A program made the translations under genes and the position numbers. Positions 6,774 through 10,253 of a stretch of 10,253 nucleotides of DNA are shown piece by piece. Positions within the stretch are counted from its first letter, which is position 1. Every line of letters starts with the position of its first letter. Location of the stretch: contig JANXRU010000401.1 in assembly GCA_025356715.1 (NCBI GenBank), positions 1 to 10,253 of the forward strand, read 5' to 3'. The stretch comes from Bacteroidota bacterium (GTDB lineage Bacteria; Bacteroidota; Bacteroidia; B-17B0; B-17BO). Under the pieces are notes generated by a model. That model did not search any database, was not told where the DNA came from, and saw only the letters and a list, made by a program, of their open reading frames with translations.

Positions 6774-7892
6774 TTACAATGAGTTATAAATTTTTAATGA
6801 TTTCTCTACTTTTCTATCCATATTGAAAAAATCTATTGCATCTTTTTTTGCATTATGCGCTAATCTTTTTCTAAGTTCAGGATTATTGAAATATAATAAT
6901 ACCGCTTCAGAAATTTGTTGATGGTTACAATAATCCACTAAAAGGCAATTATAGTGATTTTTTGCAGTAGTAGAGGCTATTCCAGATTTTGTTAAAATTT
7001 GTGGACATTCTGCCATCATTCCTTCTATAATATTTAAGCCAAAAGTCTCAACATGTTCATTTACTGGAACATGGATGTGAATACTTATAGTTTTAAAAAA
7101 CAGGGGGAGATTTTCAATAAATCCTAAATGAGAAATAATATTATTAAGTTTCATTTGATTTATTAACTCCATAATAGTATCGTAATCTTGACCTTTAGAG
7201 CCAACAATTATTACTTTTAAATTAGGTATTTTAGATTTTAAAATTTGTACAGCATCAATAATATATTTATGTCCTTTCCAAAGTTCAAATCTCGCGACCA
7301 CACCAATTACAAAATTTTTTTCTTCAATCCCATGTGATAATCGAAATTCTTTAATCTTATCTAGTGATATATTTTGATAATCATCTGGATTTAACGCTTG
7401 ATTTAATATTTCAATTTTTTGAGATTTTATATTCCATGATTCTATTAAATAATTTTTACTTGTTTCACAAGTAGCAATTATTTTTTTACTTGTCTTAAAA
7501 GTAAATTTATCGATAATTGTCTGTGTGAAATTTTTATAATCATGGGCCCAACTTGCATTTTCACAAGTCGTTATTCGTTTTTTCACAAAAACAGTCAATG
7601 CCGCCAACTGACCAATAAAATTACCATATGGTAAACTTGTATGTACTATGTTTGGGCGATGTTTAATAAATATTATTAATACTTTGAGAAAAACTAAAAA
7701 TAGAGAAAATTTATTTTTAGTTTTAAAAAAATATACTGGAATACCAATCTCTAATAAATCTTTTTCTAACAATGTTGGGTATTCATTAAGTATTATAAAA
7801 TAATGGTTTAATCCAATTTTTTTATATTCTTGTGACAAACAAGACCATTGTGTAGATTTATTAATATGTGATAAAACAATAGCTAAACGCAT
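6774..7892 (-). CDS. GT4 family glycosyltransferase (GT-B fold)
   Basis: The 372-residue protein is a standard GT4 enzyme. The N-terminal half has PNIVHTSLPYGNFIG (80-94), the usual H-x-H/glycine-turn region of the acceptor domain. The donor domain carries IGVVARFELWKGH (196-208), with the phosphate-contacting Arg201 and Lys206, LKVIIVG (225-231), and HVPVNEHVETFGLNIIEGMM (274-293), containing a perfect E-x7-E pair, Glu282 and Glu290. Length is normal for the family. It probably extends the lipid-linked repeat unit made by this operon. The ATG at 7890-7892 lies inside the end of the upstream GT2 gene (10-bp overlap), and the gene ends in two consecutive TAA codons just before the GTG of the next gene. 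The exact sugar and linkage cannot be read from the sequence. Confidence 0.92.
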   Translation of the reverse strand: MRLAIVLSHINKSTQWSCLSQEYKKIGLNHYFIILNEYPTLLEKDLLEIGIPVYFFKTKNKFSLFLVFLKVLIIFIKHRPNIVHTSLPYGNFIGQLAALTVFVKKRITTCENASWAHDYKNFTQTIIDKFTFKTSKKIIATCETSKNYLIESWNIKSQKIEILNQALNPDDYQNISLDKIKEFRLSHGIEEKNFVIGVVARFELWKGHKYIIDAVQILKSKIPNLKVIIVGSKGQDYDTIMELINQMKLNNIISHLGFIENLPLFFKTISIHIHVPVNEHVETFGLNIIEGMMAECPQILTKSGIASTTAKNHYNCLLVDYCNHQQISEAVLLYFNNPELRKRLAHNAKKDAIDFFNMDRKVEKSLKIYNSL

Positions 7893-8884
7893 ACTTTTTT
7901 TTTCAGTAATCTCATTTTTAATATTGAATTATTTGGCAATAATATTAAGCGAATTACAATTTTAAATACAACTTTATCTTTTATTAAATTTACAAAATGA
8001 TATTTAATCAAATATAATCCGATGGTTTTTCCTCTTATTAAATTACAGCTAATATAATCTGATTTTAAAACATAGGTTAAAAAATAATAAAACGATAAAT
8101 TCCAATTTATTTCAAAACTACTTTTAGGTATGTCTGTTATGATTTCATTCTGATCATTATATATCCCCAATTCATTTAAGATTTTTAATAAATTTATTTT
8201 TTTATAATATCTTAATAAACTCACATAACTTTTGATCCAATCTTCAATAAATCTATTTTTTGATACTTCGCTTTTACTGTCTTTTTGTAATCTATAGTTT
8301 GAGAATATTGAATTTACAAATTTAAAATCACAAACTAAGGCAAGACGCATAAACAAATCGTAATCCATCCCAAAATGAAGAGTCTCGTTCAATAAACCAA
8401 CTTGTTTTAAATATTTTATCTTAAAAAATGAGCTAGGTTGAGGAAATGCCATTCCACTTATGTATCGTTCTATTGAAGCATTTTTATAACCATAATCTAT
8501 TCTTTCAAAATTATTTGAATTAAACAATCTAGTTCCCCCGTATATTAATCCTAAATTTGAATTAATACTTTTATCAAATTCATTTCTAATTTTATGAAGT
8601 GTATCAGGCATAAAAGTATCGTCGCTACAAAGCCAAGTAACTATATCTCCACTAGCCTTAATAAAGCCTTTATTTATTGCTTCACTTTGCCCACTATCTT
8701 TTTCGCTGACCCAATAAGTGAGTCGATTTTGATATTTTTTAATTATATCTATACTGTTATCAGTACTTCCGCCATCAATTATTATGTATTCTAAATCATT
8801 ATAATTTTGATTTAATACAGATAAAATACTCTCTTCTAAAAATTGGCCTTGATTAAATGAAGGAGTAATAACAGTGATTTTCAT
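7883..8884 (-). CDS. GT2 family glycosyltransferase (WcaA-like)
   Basis: The 333-residue protein belongs to the GT2 subgroup with the signature TPSFNQG (7-13), IIDGGSTDNS (35-44), WVSEKDSGQSEAINKG (58-73) and the D-x-D-like WLCSDD (84-89). PQPSSFF (148-154) and MDYDLFMRLA (173-182) complete the GT-A core, the latter holding the acidic catalytic segment. The E-x-D-x-G-Q-x-x-A-x-N-K-G block separates it from the other GT2 in the operon, so the two should differ in donor or acceptor. A C-terminal extension of about 100 residues rich in Lys, Ile and Tyr may associate with the membrane. A run of nine A's near the 3' end (T9 at 7895-7903) encodes Lys residues of the LKKK tail. Its start is ATG at 8882-8884, eight bases after the stop of the reductase gene; its end overlaps the next gene. 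Confidence 0.9.
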   Translation of the reverse strand: MKITVITPSFNQGQFLEESILSVLNQNYNDLEYIIIDGGSTDNSIDIIKKYQNRLTYWVSEKDSGQSEAINKGFIKASGDIVTWLCSDDTFMPDTLHKIRNEFDKSINSNLGLIYGGTRLFNSNNFERIDYGYKNASIERYISGMAFPQPSSFFKIKYLKQVGLLNETLHFGMDYDLFMRLALVCDFKFVNSIFSNYRLQKDSKSEVSKNRFIEDWIKSYVSLLRYYKKINLLKILNELGIYNDQNEIITDIPKSSFEINWNLSFYYFLTYVLKSDYISCNLIRGKTIGLYLIKYHFVNLIKDKVVFKIVIRLILLPNNSILKMRLLKKKVCV

Positions 8885-8892
8885 TATTAGTA

Positions 8893-9780
8893 CTATATAT
8901 AAAACTCTTTAATATAATCCTTTAAAGCTATCTTCCAATCCCTCATTATATTTAATTTTTTTAAATTTAACCTATAATTTACTAATCTTTCTGAGTCAGG
9001 TCTAGGAGCAAAATATTCTTTAGAAAAAAAAGAAGAATTAACTTTATTAATTTTAATCTCTTTATCCTTTCCTATCAATTTCAATAGTTCTTCACAAACA
9101 TCAAATCGACTAGTAACGCCATCACATACTAAATTATATAAACCATAAGCATTATTTTCAATCAATAATTTAACATTTTTTGCAAAATCAATGGTATACG
9201 TTGGTGTACCTAATTTGTCGTCAACAACATTTAACTCTTGGGCTCCGTTTTGAATCTGTTTTAATATTTTACTAATAAATTTTTTATCCTTTTTATTTCC
9301 TCCGCCCATCATCCATCCAGCTCTACAAATAAAATATTTAGTAAGTTTTTCCTTTACATGAAGTTCTCCCATATATTTTGAACGGGCATATACCCCTTGA
9401 GGATTTGGCATATCCCAGTCGTCATATACCTCTTGAGATCCATCAAATATACCAGCAGTACTGATATATAATAAAGGAATATCGAGTTCGTTAGCAATAG
9501 TGCACGCATACTCTGTAGCTATAGTATTGGTTAAATATGCATTATCCTTGTTGTTTTCACAAAATTCCAAATCTGTTAATGCTCCCAAATGAAACAAATA
9601 ATCTGGTTTAAAACTTAAAACATCATTCCTATACGCATCAAAATCCCTAATATCACAATAAGTTAACCAATCAACGTTTAAATCAATATCAGAACACTTT
9701 AATTCAAAATCATTTATGAAAACTTTTTTAAATGCATCACCCAACATTCCTCCACAACCAGAAATATAAATCTTTCTCAT
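8893..9780 (-). CDS. RmlD-like NAD(P)-dependent sugar-nucleotide reductase
   Basis: The 295-residue protein is an extended short-chain dehydrogenase of the RmlD (dTDP-4-dehydrorhamnose reductase) family, and its length is normal. The nucleotide-binding loop SGCGGMLG (7-14) holds Gly8, Gly11 and Gly14. LFHLGALTD (62-70) lines the cofactor pocket. YISTAGIFDG (105-114) carries the catalytic Ser/Thr, and YARSK (131-135) gives Tyr131 and Lys135. DDKLGTPTYTIDFA (187-200) and APRPDSERL (258-266) are RmlD-type substrate-domain motifs. The family reduces the 4-keto group of a dTDP- or UDP-linked deoxysugar in the cytoplasm, supplying a donor for the glycosyltransferases downstream. No rmlA, rmlB or rmlC lies in the window, so rhamnose is not proven and I give no gene symbol. 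Translation starts at ATG 9778-9780, 14 bases after the end of an orphan gene tail. Confidence 0.9.
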   Translation of the reverse strand: MRKIYISGCGGMLGDAFKKVFINDFELKCSDIDLNVDWLTYCDIRDFDAYRNDVLSFKPDYLFHLGALTDLEFCENNKDNAYLTNTIATEYACTIANELDIPLLYISTAGIFDGSQEVYDDWDMPNPQGVYARSKYMGELHVKEKLTKYFICRAGWMMGGGNKKDKKFISKILKQIQNGAQELNVVDDKLGTPTYTIDFAKNVKLLIENNAYGLYNLVCDGVTSRFDVCEELLKLIGKDKEIKINKVNSSFFSKEYFAPRPDSERLVNYRLNLKKLNIMRDWKIALKDYIKEFYI

Positions 9781-9794
9781 TATTACTTTTATCC

Positions 9795-9950
9795 TTAATT
9801 TAAAATTAAATAATTATCTAAAGAACCATTTAAAATAAAAACATTAAAATATGGCTCTTCTTCAATCAAATGTATAAAATTTCTACACCTTATCCTCATA
9901 TTATCAATGTAATTTTTTGACAAATCCCTCTTTAATGAAACATCTTTAAC
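9795..9950 (-). pseudogene. Orphan 51-codon tail of an unrecognised gene
   Basis: An open stretch of 51 codons ends in TAA at 9795-9797, only 14 bases before the rmlD-like start. It is bounded upstream by in-frame TAA (9951-9953) and TAG. It reads like a real protein end rather than random AT-rich sequence: a basic start (SLKRDLSKNYIDNMRIRCRNF), acidic LIEEEP, then strand-like YFNVFILNG and a hydrophobic finish. The first ATG (9897-9899) would give only 34 residues; a TTG at 9921-9923 would give 42. Operon-like spacing to the next gene, but no body or clear start, suggests the 3' remnant of a gene lost by recombination. A small intact gene is possible. The pattern R-x-R-C-R-N-F followed by a beta-like tail weakly recalls C-termini of sugar N-formyltransferases, but I would not name it on that. 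Confidence 0.45.
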
Positions 9951-10098
9951 TTATAACTATTAATGACGAAAAATCATGATAGTCATTTTAGATAATATTA
10001 AACAATATCAAAATTTAAAAAATTACTTATTCCATAAAAAATAGTTTATTAGTATTTGTCTATTAAATTAAAAAATATTACTATTTCTTGGAATATTA
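9951..10098. other. AT-rich spacer without recognisable gene
   Basis: These 148 bases follow the end of the partial gene on the - strand and precede the orphan gene tail. G+C is very low (17 of 120 bases in 9961-10080 by hand count), and all frames are broken by stops. A small inverted repeat, AATGAC (9962-9967) and GTCATT (9982-9987), flanks the palindrome TCATGA. It has no T run, so I do not call it a terminator. No convincing promoter with both -33 and -7 elements is seen. Confidence 0.5.
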
Positions 10099-10253
10099 TT
10101 AAGAATGAGACAATGTATTTTTTAAACTTTCAATATATTTAAAATGATTATAGTATTCTTTTTTAAAGATATATAAATGTTTTAAGCGACCTTTATAATA
10201 TTGTTTTTTGAACTTTTTAGTTAAACTTTTTTTAAAAATAAAAGTTAATAAAA
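10099..10253 (-). CDS. 3' end of a gene cut by the window edge, possibly a glycosyltransferase
   Basis: The last 50 codons of a - strand gene are present, ending in TAA at 10099-10101; the 5' part lies beyond the right edge. The peptide is rich in Lys, Tyr and Phe, with KKFKKQYYKGRLKHLYIFKK (residues 12-31 of the visible part) and an ending ESLKNTLSHS. Basic, aromatic tails containing a K/R-G-R-L-K-x-L-Y-x-F pattern are common at the C-terminus of membrane-associated GT2 enzymes in Bacteroidota, and the gene lies upstream of four glycosyltransferases, so that is my best guess. No catalytic motif is in view. That it is coding is well supported by the clean frame to the edge in very AT-rich DNA and the coherent composition. 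Confidence 0.6.
   Translation of the reverse strand, partial: LLTFIFKKSLTKKFKKQYYKGRLKHLYIFKKEYYNHFKYIESLKNTLSHS

Noticed and set aside
8594..8794. 66-codon open frame on the + strand
   Set aside because: It is antisense to the conserved N-terminal core of the WcaA-like GT2 gene, and its composition is a by-product of that gene.
9831..9850. Apparent frameshift in the orphan gene tail at a T run
   Set aside because: On recount the run is five T's on the - strand, and the frame continues without a break to TAA at 9795-9797.
9867..9874. TACATTTG on the - strand, a match to the -7 consensus, as a promoter for the rmlD-like gene
   Set aside because: No TTG element at the correct distance (the nearest CAA on the + strand is 30 bases away), and it lies within the protein-like orphan segment.
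9962..9987. Inverted repeat AATGAC/GTCATT around TCATGA as a terminator or operator
   Set aside because: The arms are only 6 bp, the loop is 14 bases, and no T run follows on either strand; expected by chance in such DNA.
1..10253. tRNA, rRNA, CRISPR array, insertion sequence or transposase
   Set aside because: Looked for on both strands; no clover-leaf-like segment, spaced direct repeats, terminal inverted repeats or transposase motifs were found by eye.

Overview
The window looks like a very AT-rich Bacteroidota genome, most likely a Flavobacteriia-type marine or soil bacterium. The main reason is the 3' end of a gldJ-like gene (gliding motility / type IX secretion lipoprotein) at the left edge. 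A-rich leaders without Shine-Dalgarno sequences also fit. Everything after gldJ is an envelope-polysaccharide locus. Hand-counted G+C is 52/120 in the gldJ tail and 46/180 over three sampled lines of the locus.

Layout on the + strand: the end of gldJ (1-127), a perfect-palindrome terminator (146-178), a short AT-rich leader, and one gene for a polytopic membrane protein of unknown function (319-1665). That gene carries a 12-A tract near its start. All other genes are on the - strand and run convergently into it.

Read in the direction of transcription (right to left), the - strand holds: the last 50 codons of a gene cut by the window edge (10099-10253); an AT-rich spacer with an orphan 51-codon tail of an unrecognised gene (9795-9950); an RmlD-like sugar-nucleotide reductase (8893-9780); four glycosyltransferases alternating GT2, GT4, GT2, GT4 (7883-8884, 6774-7892, 5894-6769, 4698-5897); a 51-residue one-helix protein with a YIDPGTGS motif that is easily missed by gene callers (4510-4665); a protein joining a kinase-like segment to a methyltransferase (3118-4509); and a membrane-anchored sulfatase / phosphoglycerol-transferase-fold enzyme (1662-3125). 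From rmlD leftwards the spacings run from a 10-bp overlap to a 32-bp gap, so this is very probably one operon.

Working model (inference): the reductase finishes a deoxysugar nucleotide, the four glycosyltransferases build a repeat unit or outer glycan on a lipid carrier at the inner membrane face, and the last three genes form a small module that decorates or caps the glycan by phosphorylation, methylation and/or phospho-substituent transfer. No flippase, polymerase, ligase or initiating phosphoglycosyltransferase is recognisable in the window, although the + strand membrane protein has some Wzy/GT-C-like traits. The three-gene module is the most interesting part. The orphan gene tail and the long A tract come next.
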